Numbered from the stretch's first letter, positions 24,756-33,550 are shown. The stretch: 36,141 nucleotides of DNA from CAYGHG01 sp964349515 (GCA_964349515.1 CAYGHG010000012.1:1-36141), one strand, 5' to 3'. The notes: a model not told the origin generated them from the letters alone. Made by a program: numbers and translations.

Positions 24756-26762
24756 TCAGTATTTCTTCTTTATATAGCTCCCCGGATAATAGTGATAAAG
24801 TATCTCCGTATAGCTCCTGCCTTTTTCTGCCATTCCCCGGGCACCCCTTTGGCACATTCCCACGTGATGCCCCCAGCCCGCGCCGTAAATGTATATATCG
24901 CGTATGTAGCCGGCCGCGTCACGTCTGTATTCCCATTTTATCACATTACCCCTGATTTTACCGAGGATATTTCTCATCGCGTCAAATCCTACTTCGCGCC
25001 CGTCCCTGTCGCCTTCTACATAAATCCTCGTCATTGCGCCGCCTTCCGCACGCTTAACAGGCTCAAGCCTTTTTATGTTTCCCAGCTTATACCGGCGGTT
25101 GACATAATAGTTCAGCGCCTCGGCATTCAGATACCTTATCCATCTGAACGAGACTTCATTGTTCCCGGTCGCCCTGCAGTAAACATCGGGAAGAGTCCTG
25201 ACCCACTCCTCCAGATAAAAGGGCTCCATGGGAATGTAGTATTCCCTGTCACGGCCGTCATATACGCCGCGCAGGCTTAAGTTTTTTCTCATCCCCCATA
25301 TCTCCGCCACGTCCATAGTGTGTCCGCCGCAGCAATGTGAGTAAAAAGTATTGAGCATCTTGTAATCCGCGCCGTACAGAAGTTCCCCGCTCGTCTCGTC
25401 AACAGCCTCGTTTGTCACGCGCGCTTCGTTGCGTATTCCCCGGTAAACGGCGCAGTGCTGGGTGGCGCACAGGTCAAACCCCGCGCTCTTATGCCTGTTC
25501 AACTGCCTCATGGTATAAGTTCTCGCACATACAGCCTGAGCTTTCAGCGCCTCTTTGTCCCAGTTTGCGGGCATTTCGGACGGTATCACGCCGTAAAGGT
25601 ATTCCTCAATATTTACAAGGTTTATGAAGTTAATTCTGGAGCCGTCGGCAACAGCCAGAAAATCCCCCCGGAAAGACAAATCACCGCTCTCGGCCCAAAA
25701 GAACCCCTCGCCAAATTTCACGTTGTAGATGCTGGTGGTGGCCTCCACCCTGTCTTGTATAATATAAACTTTTTTTGAGAGGCCGGTATTGCCCTCCCCG
25801 TCCGTTATCTGAATTTTCCCGTCTCGAGCCGTAAGAATGTACTCTTTGAGGCGCTCCCCGCGCAAAAGTTCCTCTTCACCCTCATCTTTGAGCGCAAAAT
25901 CAGAACCGCACTTAAAATATACCTCGTTTGCCTTTTCTATTATGCCCACCCTGATCACCGGTATGTCTGTTCCTGTAACCGGTTTTTTATCAGCCGGTAT
26001 ATAGGCCTTTCTTCTGCGTTCCTGCTGTTCTTTGCCTTCTTCAATCTTTTTCTTGACCGCCGGAAGAAGCTCCATGTATTTCAACAGCTTCCGCATTACC
26101 TCGCCGTTTGAAGTGTCTATGTCGCCCGCCCGCCTGTAATAAGCGTAAGCTTCGGAAAGCATATCAGCCTTTTCATATAACAGCGCTATGTTTATATTAA
26201 GTTCGGAAAACGTCCTGTCCTTTTCCAGTGCAGTTTTCAGCGAGTCAACAGCTTTTAGATATTCACCCTGTTTTTCAAAAACAACGGCCTTCTTTATGTG
26301 TATGATTGCTTTTCTTGTGTCAAGCGACTCGGCCTTCTCAAGATATGAAAGAGCTTCACTGTACTTGTTAAGTTCCAGGGCGCAGCAGCCTGCCCAGTAA
26401 TAGACCTCCCAGTTAACCTTGCCTGACCGCATGAGTTTTACGAATTCCATGTATGAATAATCATACGCCCCTATAAAATAATATGCCTTTCCGAGTTCAA
26501 ATACCGCTCTTGTTTCAGACGGATGGGCTTCGGTAATCCTCCGGTAATATGCAGCGGCTTTTTCATTGTCTCCGGTTTCCTTGCAGGCGGAAGCGGCGTT
26601 ATAAAGAAGCATCTTATCGTAAGGCGCGGCCTTAAGGGCTGATTCATAGCGTTTTGCGGCTTTGGAGGGGTTTGCATTGTAGTATTTGGCAAATTCCTCG
26701 TTTGACAAGGCAAAAGAGGCCGCGCAGAAAAACATTAATACCGCGGTAAAAATAGGCCTCAT
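24756..26762 (-). CDS. TPR-SpoIID domain protein (LytB/SpoIID amidase-enhancer family)
   Basis: The 668-residue protein has a signal peptide (1-20), about six TPR-type repeats (residues 25-235), a Lys/Glu-rich helix (235-255) and a C-terminal SpoIID domain (about 265-665). The domain is marked by EEYLYGVIPSEMP, KAQAVCARTYTM, CATQHCAVYRG and the late GWGHHVGMCQRGARGMAE. In sporulating Firmicutes SpoIID is a lytic transglycosylase acting on denuded peptidoglycan; outside them the role is mostly unknown. Here TPR repeats add a protein-binding part. The gene overlaps the end of lptB by four bases (ATGA). The pairing with LPS transport suggests a link between wall remodelling and outer-membrane assembly, which is inference. 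Confidence 0.87.
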   Translation of the reverse strand: MRPIFTAVLMFFCAASFALSNEEFAKYYNANPSKAAKRYESALKAAPYDKMLLYNAASACKETGDNEKAAAYYRRITEAHPSETRAVFELGKAYYFIGAYDYSYMEFVKLMRSGKVNWEVYYWAGCCALELNKYSEALSYLEKAESLDTRKAIIHIKKAVVFEKQGEYLKAVDSLKTALEKDRTFSELNINIALLYEKADMLSEAYAYYRRAGDIDTSNGEVMRKLLKYMELLPAVKKKIEEGKEQQERRRKAYIPADKKPVTGTDIPVIRVGIIEKANEVYFKCGSDFALKDEGEEELLRGERLKEYILTARDGKIQITDGEGNTGLSKKVYIIQDRVEATTSIYNVKFGEGFFWAESGDLSFRGDFLAVADGSRINFINLVNIEEYLYGVIPSEMPANWDKEALKAQAVCARTYTMRQLNRHKSAGFDLCATQHCAVYRGIRNEARVTNEAVDETSGELLYGADYKMLNTFYSHCCGGHTMDVAEIWGMRKNLSLRGVYDGRDREYYIPMEPFYLEEWVRTLPDVYCRATGNNEVSFRWIRYLNAEALNYYVNRRYKLGNIKRLEPVKRAEGGAMTRIYVEGDRDGREVGFDAMRNILGKIRGNVIKWEYRRDAAGYIRDIYIYGAGWGHHVGMCQRGARGMAEKGRSYTEILYHYYPGSYIKKKY

Positions 26763-27496
26763 AACGAAAATTTTTCCCCCAGGTAAATCTCTTTTGCCTT
26801 TTTGTCTTTTGCAAGCTCTTTTGCCGGGCCCTGAAGCAGAATTTTTCCCTCATATAATATGTATGCCCTGTCTGTGATTGAAAGCGTCTCCCTGACATTG
26901 TGGTCGGTTATCAGCACGCCTATCTTTCTGCTTTTGAGTTCGCGTATAATATTCTGTATGTCAAAAACCGCAATAGGGTCGATTCCCACGAAAGGCTCGT
27001 CAAGCAGTATGAACGAAGGGTCCAGCACAAGCGAGCGGGCAATTTCCACGCGCCTGCGCTCACCTCCGCTCAGGGTAAAAGCTTTTTGGCCCGCGAGATG
27101 CGCTATTTTGAATTCTTCCAGCAGTTTTTCTTCCTTATGGTTCTTCTCTTTTGGGTTCAGTTTGGTGTACTCAAGCACTGACCGTATGTTTTCCCTCACA
27201 GTCATGCGCCTGAATATGGAAGGCTCCTGCGACAGATAGCTGATGCCCATGAGCGCCCTGCGGTACATAGGCAGCAGTGTTATATTGATCTTATCGTCCT
27301 TGGAGTTTTCAAGAAAGATACCGCCGGCGTCAGGCTGAACAACGCCGAGTATCATATAAAAAGTGGTGGTCTTTCCGGCGCCGTTAGGCCCGAGCAGCCC
27401 CACTATCTCTCCTTGGTCAACTGTCACGCTGACGTCATTTACGACCCTCTTCTTGTTGTAACTTTTTACCAGATGCTCTGTTTTAAGTTTCTTCAA
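26759..27496 (-). CDS. lptB: LPS export ABC transporter ATP-binding protein
   Basis: LptB is the cytoplasmic ATPase that powers LPS extraction from the inner membrane with LptF and LptG. The 245-residue protein has Walker A GPNGAGKTT (36-44), Q-loop YLSQEP (87-92), ABC signature LSGGE (142-146), Walker B FILLDEP (162-168) and the H-loop TDHNVRE. The LSQEPSIFRRMTVRENI segment is characteristic of LptB. The start is a TTG (27494-27496) preceded by AAGGAG. It follows lptA after a 68-base gap. LptF/G are not in this window. Confidence 0.95.
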   Translation of the reverse strand: MKKLKTEHLVKSYNKKRVVNDVSVTVDQGEIVGLLGPNGAGKTTTFYMILGVVQPDAGGIFLENSKDDKINITLLPMYRRALMGISYLSQEPSIFRRMTVRENIRSVLEYTKLNPKEKNHKEEKLLEEFKIAHLAGQKAFTLSGGERRRVEIARSLVLDPSFILLDEPFVGIDPIAVFDIQNIIRELKSRKIGVLITDHNVRETLSITDRAYILYEGKILLQGPAKELAKDKKAKEIYLGEKFSL

Positions 27497-27564
27497 GTCC
27501 CTTCTCCTTCATATGACAGTTTTATCCGTTTCGTTATTCTACCGGGCCTTGATTCTGCCGGGCT

Positions 27565-28221
27565 TCAGTCTTTGGCATTAATATCCTCATAAAAAACTTT
27601 CGCCCAGTTTCCTTTATTCAGCGTCATTGCCTTTGTTTCGGTATTGAGCCTGATGTTCTCCGAAGAAAAAACCGATTTATTTCTGACCGCCACAGGCCTG
27701 CCCTCCAGGTCAAGGTCTTTTGTTTTCTGGTCATAAAAAGCCCTGTCCGCGAAAGCAATTACATCGTCAAACTCCACGCGCATCTTTCTGTTCACTCCAG
27801 ATGCTGTTATTGTATCCTCTTTTGAGTTAAATTCAAGCAAATCCGACTTCATAATCATCTTCTTTCCGTCTTCCATTTCCTTTATTGCAGTAACCCTTCC
27901 CTCTCCTTTTATTAGGCTCATTCCTTTTGTGTACTCCAGCCTCCTGCAGGTCATCCTTATTCCGCTTTCCCTGTAATAGGCCCGTACCTTTCCGGTCGCG
28001 ACAGCGGCATCCTGATAATTTAAGCTGACCAGTTTTTCACACTTCACCTCCACATCGCGGCTGAACACCCTTACATTTCCTGTAAAAATTGCCTGGGAAG
28101 AGTTTTTATTGTAAGTCATTGTGTCGGATTCTATCAGAAGTTCGTTCGGTTTCACCGCGCCGAGCAGAAAAACCGCGGTAAGGGCCATTGCCGCGCAGGC
28201 AGCCTTACTCCTTGTCTTCAT
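27565..28221 (-). CDS. lptA: LPS transport periplasmic protein LptA (OstA family)
   Basis: LptA forms the periplasmic bridge that carries LPS from LptC to the outer-membrane LptD complex. The 218-residue product has a signal peptide (about 1-22) and a beta-jellyroll of repeated short strands (AIFTGNVRVFSRDVEVKCEKL, AAVATGKVRAYYRESGIRM) typical of the OstA fold. The ATG at 28219-28221 lies inside the end of lptC (17-base overlap) with GGAGG upstream. It is a little longer than E. coli LptA (185 residues), which may allow a longer bridge. Confidence 0.88.
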   Translation of the reverse strand: MKTRSKAACAAMALTAVFLLGAVKPNELLIESDTMTYNKNSSQAIFTGNVRVFSRDVEVKCEKLVSLNYQDAAVATGKVRAYYRESGIRMTCRRLEYTKGMSLIKGEGRVTAIKEMEDGKKMIMKSDLLEFNSKEDTITASGVNRKMRVEFDDVIAFADRAFYDQKTKDLDLEGRPVAVRNKSVFSSENIRLNTETKAMTLNKGNWAKVFYEDINAKD

Positions 28222-28756
28222 CGCCTTGCACCTCCGCCTTGAGCCTCACAGAGCTGAGTATGCGTAAGTTTGTCATTTCCCTGTCTGACTCCAGGCCCAC
28301 TCCCCGCAGAACCGAATTTTCCTTATAAACCGCGACAGGGGCGTCGGTATAAAAAACCTGTTTTTTCTCGTCCCAGAAAAGTTTCTCCGTATGCACTTCA
28401 ACCTTGTTGTGCGAGCGCACTTTGACATTTCCTTCCGCTTCCATAAAATAATTGTCAGTATTTATAACCGCACGCCTGCAGGTAAGTATTGTCTTTTTTC
28501 CCTCGGAATCATAGCTCTCCAGATAGACATCCTGCGCATGCGCTTTTTTCTTAAGTTCAAAAACCTGCGCCGCCTTTGCCCTAAGCTTCCACCTCATATT
28601 TCCGCTGTCAGAGGAAGCAAGGCTGAAGTTTTCAATTACATAATTCGGCACGTCAGCGGCGTTATCGCCCAAGGGCAGATTGGGCCTGAACTTCGGCCCT
28701 TCACCGCAGGAACACAAAAGCGCTGTCACAGCCGCAGCCATAATAAATTTTTTCAT
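28205..28756 (-). CDS. lptC: LPS export protein LptC
   Basis: LptC is the inner-membrane-anchored first segment of the periplasmic LPS bridge. The 183-residue form starts at the ATG 28754-28756, five bases after GGAG; a longer frame adds seven residues (MKRKRRK) with no site. Unlike E. coli LptC, which has a transmembrane helix, the N-terminus carries a lipobox LCSC (Cys 17), so this form would be lipid-anchored. The body shows the jellyroll strands WKLRAKAAQVFE and VYLESYDSEGKKTILTCRRA. It precedes lptA and lptB in the usual C-A-B order. Confidence 0.85.
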   Translation of the reverse strand: MKKFIMAAAVTALLCSCGEGPKFRPNLPLGDNAADVPNYVIENFSLASSDSGNMRWKLRAKAAQVFELKKKAHAQDVYLESYDSEGKKTILTCRRAVINTDNYFMEAEGNVKVRSHNKVEVHTEKLFWDEKKQVFYTDAPVAVYKENSVLRGVGLESDREMTNLRILSSVRLKAEVQGDEDKE

Positions 28757-28801
28757 TTTTCTCCGTTTTCTTTTCAATCTGAGGTTTCCAAATTATCGCC
28801 G

Positions 28802-29701
28802 TTAAGCGCCGGCTTTCCGCACAGATTTATACCTGTCATGCACCCACGTCCACTGTTCGGGAGCGGCCTTTACCGCCTTTGATATTTCAGCGGCGCATTC
28901 AGTCATTATATCCTCTTCGGAACGGGTTTCCAAGTTTTTTATAAAGGGGTTGACGGTAATATTATAAAGGCCGTCCGTATCTCTCGTTATGAAAGCGGTG
29001 CACATGTAGAGCCCGTACTTTTTAGCCAGTCTGGCGGGCATTACGGGCGTTTTGGCAGGCACCCCGAGAAAAGGCACAACGACATTTTCCCCTCTGGTGT
29101 CGTGGTCGGCAAGTATTCCGAGTATCATTCCTTTTTTCAGTTCTTTAAGCATGTCTTTGCCGATTGAATCCCTCTCAAAAAGCTTGACCCCTGTTTTTGT
29201 GCGCGCCGAAGAGAGCTGTCTGTCCAGGCTGTCATCAAACATCTTCTTCCCAATTACCCCGATATCAAAACCCTTCATTTTCAGATACAAAGGCATGAGT
29301 TCCCAGTTGCCGAAATGAGCTGTCACCGCGATCAGGCCCTTTCCTTCTCTGCGCGATTTTTCAAAATACTCCAGGCCAGAAACAGACTTGACCAGCGAGC
29401 TAACGGCGGAGGGGCCTGAAGAACTTATTTTTAAAAACTCAAGAAGCATAGTCCCGTAATTTCTGAAGTTTGCAAGTGCAAACTCTTCACTGCGCCTTTG
29501 CGTGAATTTACCCGGCCATACCAAATCCAGGTTTTTTCTTATTATTCCCCGCTCCTTTTCAAGAAACCTGCAGGTAAATGTACCTATGGTTCTGCCTGCT
29601 GCCGAAGCAATTTTGACCGGCACTAAAACTAAAAAAGCCCTGACACAGGCGACAGCCGCCGCGGCAAGGCTGTTTCTAAACTTTTTTAATCCCTTTTTCA
29701 T
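28802..29701 (-). CDS. LpxL/HtrB family lipid A acyltransferase
   Basis: These inner-membrane enzymes add a secondary acyl chain to lipid A precursors. The 299-residue protein has an N-terminal hydrophobic helix (about 12-38) and the catalytic H-X4-E motif HFGNWE at 129-134. DHDTRGENVVVPFLG and the C-terminal EQWTWVHDRYK are further signatures of the family. It shares 26 bases with the end of kdsC, with AGAGG ten bases before the ATG. The acyl chain and the position on lipid A cannot be read from the sequence. Only one such enzyme is visible here. Confidence 0.9.
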   Translation of the reverse strand: MKKGLKKFRNSLAAAAVACVRAFLVLVPVKIASAAGRTIGTFTCRFLEKERGIIRKNLDLVWPGKFTQRRSEEFALANFRNYGTMLLEFLKISSSGPSAVSSLVKSVSGLEYFEKSRREGKGLIAVTAHFGNWELMPLYLKMKGFDIGVIGKKMFDDSLDRQLSSARTKTGVKLFERDSIGKDMLKELKKGMILGILADHDTRGENVVVPFLGVPAKTPVMPARLAKKYGLYMCTAFITRDTDGLYNITVNPFIKNLETRSEEDIMTECAAEISKAVKAAPEQWTWVHDRYKSVRKAGA

Positions 29702-30227
29702 GCTTTAAATACCTCTCGGAAGCTTCTTTTAATATCCCCTTTGCTTCAAGCACCATCTCGCAGGCCTCCCGGACACAGCCGCAGCCGCCCGGCATAGCGC
29801 ACACATAATCAGCTCTTTTTTTAACGGCACTTACGGCATCAGAAGGAGCGAAAGAAAATCCACAAAGACCGAATACCTGAAGATCTATAACGTCATCACC
29901 CATAAAACATATTTCTTCGTCATTTAAACCGAACCGTTTTTTAAGTTTCTGGTACGCGCCGGCTTTCAAAATAACATCCTGATAAACCGCGTCAATTTTC
30001 AGTTCTTTGGCGCGTATTTCTATTGTTTTTGAATATCTGCCGCTTATTATGCCTGTTTTTATGCCCGAATGACGCAGCATTGATATTCCGCTGCCGTCTT
30101 TGACATTAAATTTTTTGTATTCAGTCCCGTCACTGCCGATAATAATCCCGCCGTCCGTCAGCACGCCGTCCACATCAAAAACAACAGCCTGTATTTTTTT
30201 CAGCCTGTTTTTAGTCCGTTTGTTCAT
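29676..30227 (-). CDS. kdsC: 3-deoxy-D-manno-octulosonate 8-phosphate phosphatase
   Basis: KdsC is a small HAD phosphatase that removes phosphate from Kdo-8-phosphate to give Kdo for the LPS core. The 183-residue form begins at the ATG 30225-30227 with AAGGA upstream; an upstream extension of 30 residues has a poor site. HAD motifs are clear: DVDGVLT with Asp 18 and Asp 20, ISGR, and FMGDDVIDL. GGCGCVREACE near the C-terminus matches KdsC's active-site tail. It follows kdsD, whose product makes the arabinose 5-phosphate precursor, after a gap of 202 bases with tandem repeats. Confidence 0.92.
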   Translation of the reverse strand: MNKRTKNRLKKIQAVVFDVDGVLTDGGIIIGSDGTEYKKFNVKDGSGISMLRHSGIKTGIISGRYSKTIEIRAKELKIDAVYQDVILKAGAYQKLKKRFGLNDEEICFMGDDVIDLQVFGLCGFSFAPSDAVSAVKKRADYVCAMPGGCGCVREACEMVLEAKGILKEASERYLKHEKGIKKV

Positions 30228-30358
30228 CCCGTTTCCTTTCAGGTTTACAGTTTCATTCCCGGCAAAACCGCCGTCCTCAGCGCAGCTTCCTACTTCTTTA
30301 ATCATCCAACCGTCCAAACATTCCGGGTCTCAAATCCCGTGTAAAAACAACCGTACCT

Positions 30359-30408
30359 GCGATGCTGCCGTAGTACCAAGCTGCGATGCTGCGATGCTGC
30401 CGTAGTAC
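30359..30408. repeat. Tandem GCGATGCTGC repeats between kdsD and kdsC
   Basis: GCGATGCTGCCGTAGTAC occurs exactly at 30359-30376 and 30391-30408, with an extra GCGATGCT at 30383-30390. The gap otherwise holds nothing I can identify. The unit is unlike the other repeats of the window. Confidence 0.75.
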
Positions 30409-30429
30409 AAACCCTCCAACCCTCCGCCT

Positions 30430-31392
30430 TTAAACCACTCCGCTTTTCAGCACGTCGTGCAGGTGCAAAATTCCTTCTATCCTGCCGTTTTTACCGGTAA
30501 CTAACAGTACTGTTATTTTCTTTTCTTCCATCTTTGCAAGTGCCTGTATGACCGGCTCTCCTGCAGAGGCCGAGGCCGGTTTCAATGTCATTACTGCCTT
30601 TATCTTCATGCCGTAGGGATTCTCATGCTTCTCAACAAGGCGCCTTAAATCTCCGTCGGTAAATACGCCTTCCAGTTTTCCCGACTTGGAAATGACAGCC
30701 GTACAGCCGAAACGCTTTTTTGTCATTTCAAACAACGCTTCTTTGACTGTCACGGTAGGAGGAACCGCCGGGATCTCACCGCCTGTATGCATCAGATCCC
30801 TGACTTTTAGCAACAGTTTTTTACCCAGTGCCCCGGCCGGGTGAAACTGGGCAAAATCCTCTTTTTTAAATCCCCTGAGTTTTAACAACGCCACGGCAAC
30901 CGCATCCCCTATTGCAAGCTGAACCGTCGTGGAAGCGGTGGGCGCGAGCCCGAGCGGGCACGCCTCTTCCTTTACATAAGAATCAAGAACGCACCAGCTT
31001 TTCTTTGCGAGCGTGGAGTCTTTCCTGCCTGTTATTGATATAAGCGGCACTTTCAGCCTTTCAAGCGGCGTCAGAATTCCCAACACTTCATCCGTCTCGC
31101 CGCTTTGGGATATAATTATGACGGCGTCTTTTGAAGTTATGATTCCGAGGTCCCCATGGGCGGCCTCTGTAGAGTGCAGGTACACGGATGCCGTTCCTGT
31201 CGACGACAATGTCGCGGCTATTTTCTGGCCTATGAGCCCTGATTTGCCTACACCGGTGATAACCACTTTACCCTTTATGGCTTTGAGCAGTTTAACGGCC
31301 TTTACAAAATCAGCCCCCACCCTGCTTATCGCGCCGGTTATGGCCGCCGCTTCTGTTTCAAGAACCCTGATTATCTCATTTTCTATCTGCAT
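30430..31392 (-). CDS. kdsD: Arabinose-5-phosphate isomerase (KpsF/GutQ type)
   Basis: KdsD turns ribulose 5-phosphate into arabinose 5-phosphate, the first step toward Kdo. The 320-residue protein has an N-terminal SIS sugar-isomerase domain with GVGKSGLIGQKIA, the STEAAHGDLG segment and SQSGETDEV. Two CBS domains follow (about residues 205-320), marked by GCTAVISKSGKLEGVFTDGDLRR and VLLVTGKNGRIEGILHLHDVL. GGGGAG lies before the ATG, two bases after the stop of the zinc-ribbon gene. The neighbouring kdsC confirms the Kdo context. Confidence 0.94.
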   Translation of the reverse strand: MQIENEIIRVLETEAAAITGAISRVGADFVKAVKLLKAIKGKVVITGVGKSGLIGQKIAATLSSTGTASVYLHSTEAAHGDLGIITSKDAVIIISQSGETDEVLGILTPLERLKVPLISITGRKDSTLAKKSWCVLDSYVKEEACPLGLAPTASTTVQLAIGDAVAVALLKLRGFKKEDFAQFHPAGALGKKLLLKVRDLMHTGGEIPAVPPTVTVKEALFEMTKKRFGCTAVISKSGKLEGVFTDGDLRRLVEKHENPYGMKIKAVMTLKPASASAGEPVIQALAKMEEKKITVLLVTGKNGRIEGILHLHDVLKSGVV

Positions 31393-31394
31393 TC

Positions 31395-32132
31395 TTACTC
31401 CCCTTTTTTATCCGCAACATACCACAGCCTGGCGCAGTTCTCACAGGTATGTATGTGATTCTTTTTCATGACTTCAATTACAGCCTGCGGCCTGATTGAC
31501 ATCCTGCAGCCGCCGCACTGCCCGTTGCCCTGCGCGTCCACCTTGAGTTCTGCGATGGCAAGGCCTCCTTTATTTTTTCTTATCCGTTCATATTTATCAT
31601 ACCAGTTCTTATTTACCGCAGAGGCCAGCGCCTCCCTTTTTACAGACATGCCGCCTATCACCGAATCAATCTGTGCTATGCCCGCTACGGCTTTTTTTAT
31701 CTCTTCATTTATAGAAACCTCGTCCGCTTTAAGCGCTTTTTCCGCATCTTTTAGCTCCTTGACAAGCATTTCTTCCGCGGACATTATTTCCAGCTGGCTG
31801 TCCTCAAAAGAACTTATGGCAGCCTGCATGGAATCAATTTCATTCTGCAGGGCTTTGTAAGCATCATTGGACTTTACCATCGAGGTCTGATCCTGTTTCT
31901 TTTTTATATCCGCCTCTTTTGCCTTAATTTCAAGATCTATTCCGGCCTTTCTCTTCTTGAGTTCGTCGCCGCGTGTTTTTTTTGCGGCGAAATCATCCTG
32001 CCCCAGTTTTATGCGGTTTTTCAGGATCTCAATCTGCGCCTTAAATTCGTCCTTTGTTTTTTCAGTTTCCTGTATCTCTGTGTCCGCCTTCTGAAGCTCC
32101 GTCAACTGAATCAGTATTTCCTGTTCCGTCAT
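31395..32132 (-). CDS. Coiled-coil C4 zinc-ribbon protein (DUF164/CdsZ-like)
   Basis: The 245-residue protein is a long coiled coil (about residues 5-175) followed by a C4 zinc ribbon with CGGC at 206-209 and CENC at 230-233. This layout matches the DUF164 family, whose members have been linked to nucleic-acid or protein-binding roles but are not well understood. GGAGG lies just before the ATG. The gene opens the envelope operon yet has no obvious promoter: a terminator ends only 30 bases upstream of the start codon. Its job next to kdsD is not evident. Confidence 0.87.
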   Translation of the reverse strand: MTEQEILIQLTELQKADTEIQETEKTKDEFKAQIEILKNRIKLGQDDFAAKKTRGDELKKRKAGIDLEIKAKEADIKKKQDQTSMVKSNDAYKALQNEIDSMQAAISSFEDSQLEIMSAEEMLVKELKDAEKALKADEVSINEEIKKAVAGIAQIDSVIGGMSVKREALASAVNKNWYDKYERIRKNKGGLAIAELKVDAQGNGQCGGCRMSIRPQAVIEVMKKNHIHTCENCARLWYVADKKGE

Positions 32133-32162
32133 TTAAATTTCCTCCGTTTGTGTTGTTAAACG

Positions 32163-32200
32163 AAAAAAGCCGCGCTTCCCGAGGGGAGCGCGGCTTTTTT
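32163..32200 (-). terminator. Rho-independent terminator after the GT2 gene
   Basis: AAAAAAGCCGCGCT (32163-32176) and AGCGCGGCTTTTTT (32187-32200) are perfect complements with a 10-base loop and a U-run. It lies 12 bases past the GT2 stop and 31 bases before the start of the zinc-ribbon gene, so it separates the two or acts as an attenuator. Confidence 0.88.
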
Positions 32201-32211
32201 AGCCATTATTG

Positions 32212-33363
32212 TTATCCTTCTATGTTTATTATGCTGAATTTTTTCATTCCGTCAAGGCCGCCCTTGATGAAGTTCCATTTTGACATATAGTGTATCCACA
32301 TAAAGTTCAGCAGTTTGGAAACCGGTTTCATCTTAAACACGGGCCTGAAAAATAGTACGCCAAACAACACCGTTATTCCGAGGAGTATCCCTATAGGAAG
32401 TATCATTTTGATTATTCCCGTCAGCCCCATTATAATGAAAGTGACAATTATTGTTAACGCAGCCGCAATTGCCGCAAAATTCATGAGCATAAAATCGCCT
32501 ATGTAAATAATTCCCGGCTTGAACCAGGGTATCGAGAAACTGAATCCCCCGAAGAAATTGAAATATATTTCCAGAACGTTCTTAGCGTGCATTTTCAAAA
32601 GCAGCGGGTGCCCATAGCCGTATCCGTAAAGCTGTTTGAAAAACTGCTGCGGTGACGCGCGGTGCATGTGGTCCACAACCGCAGTAGGCTGGAAGAAAAG
32701 CTTGAAACCTTTCTTTAATACCCTTAGGTTGAAATCCACGTCTTCGCCTGTAGGCTCGTGCCAGAACTCATTTCCTATCGCAAGCGCAGCCTTTTTGGAA
32801 ACTGCCGCGTTTGCAGTCGCAAAAAACGGGCAGGTCTGCGAACCGTTGACTTCGCTGGGCAGGTCTTTTTTTATTTTAGGATAAAAACCGCCGTTTTTCA
32901 TCTTTACCCTGTCGCCTATGGTCAGGAATCCCGCCTGCTCACAGTACGCTTCCGTGTCGTTGTTGGCGTCTGTCCTCAGCGTGTAAATTTCTCCGCCTAC
33001 CATTCCCACTTCCGGGTCCTTGAGGAACGGGTCTATCATTTTTTCAATCCAGTCTTTGTGGGGGGCACAGTCTCCGTCTGTAAAGAGTATATACTCTCCT
33101 TTTACCACCTTAAGCGCGGCGTTTCTCGCGTGTCCCGGGGATTTGGAATCAGGAACGTCAACCACCTGTATGAAAGAGTGTTTGTCCTGCCATTTTTTTA
33201 TGATTTCCTTTGTCTTGTCAGTGGAGCCTCCGTCGGCAAATACAATCTCCATTTTTTCACGGGGATAATCCACGTTTAAGAGATACTGTATCGTGGTGTC
33301 AATCGTTCTTTCGGCGTTTCTTACCGGGCTGATAATGCTTACAAAAGGTTTTGCGTCTGCCAT
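32212..33363 (-). CDS. Membrane-anchored family 2 glycosyltransferase
   Basis: The 383-residue protein has the GT-A fold at residues 5-240 with the opening SIISPVRNAERTIDTTIQ, the DXD-type FTDGDCAPHKDW and a late HEPTGEDVDFNLR acceptor/catalytic-base segment. Then come two or three hydrophobic helices (about 275-350), so it is anchored in the inner membrane with its active site in the cytoplasm. The order resembles polyprenol-linked sugar transferases and capsule/LPS core enzymes. AGGAGG lies before the ATG. A perfect promoter lies upstream (33442-33469) and a strong terminator lies downstream, so it is probably a single-gene unit. The sugar is unknown. Confidence 0.88.
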   Translation of the reverse strand: MADAKPFVSIISPVRNAERTIDTTIQYLLNVDYPREKMEIVFADGGSTDKTKEIIKKWQDKHSFIQVVDVPDSKSPGHARNAALKVVKGEYILFTDGDCAPHKDWIEKMIDPFLKDPEVGMVGGEIYTLRTDANNDTEAYCEQAGFLTIGDRVKMKNGGFYPKIKKDLPSEVNGSQTCPFFATANAAVSKKAALAIGNEFWHEPTGEDVDFNLRVLKKGFKLFFQPTAVVDHMHRASPQQFFKQLYGYGYGHPLLLKMHAKNVLEIYFNFFGGFSFSIPWFKPGIIYIGDFMLMNFAAIAAALTIIVTFIIMGLTGIIKMILPIGILLGITVLFGVLFFRPVFKMKPVSKLLNFMWIHYMSKWNFIKGGLDGMKKFSIINIEG

Positions 33364-33441
33364 GTGAGTGAGCCCTCCTAAAGGGTTCGGTTAGTTTTAG
33401 CGGTGAAACAGGCGTATTAAGCCGTCCACAGCACGAAAAAG

Positions 33442-33469
33442 ATTATAACAACAAAGAAAAAAATGTCAA
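33442..33469 (-). promoter_or_regulatory. Perfect consensus promoter of the GT2 gene
   Basis: On the minus strand TTGACA (33464-33469) and TATAAT (33442-33447) are both exact consensus, 16 bases apart. It is the strongest promoter of the window and lies about 80 bases before the GT2 start. Confidence 0.85.
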
Positions 33470-33550
33470 TGCTTTTGAGTAAGACAAGTGTAAAGGTTAA
33501 TCTGCAGAATGCCGTGCTCCGAAGTTTTTTAAGCTTGAGCGTTGAGTTTT

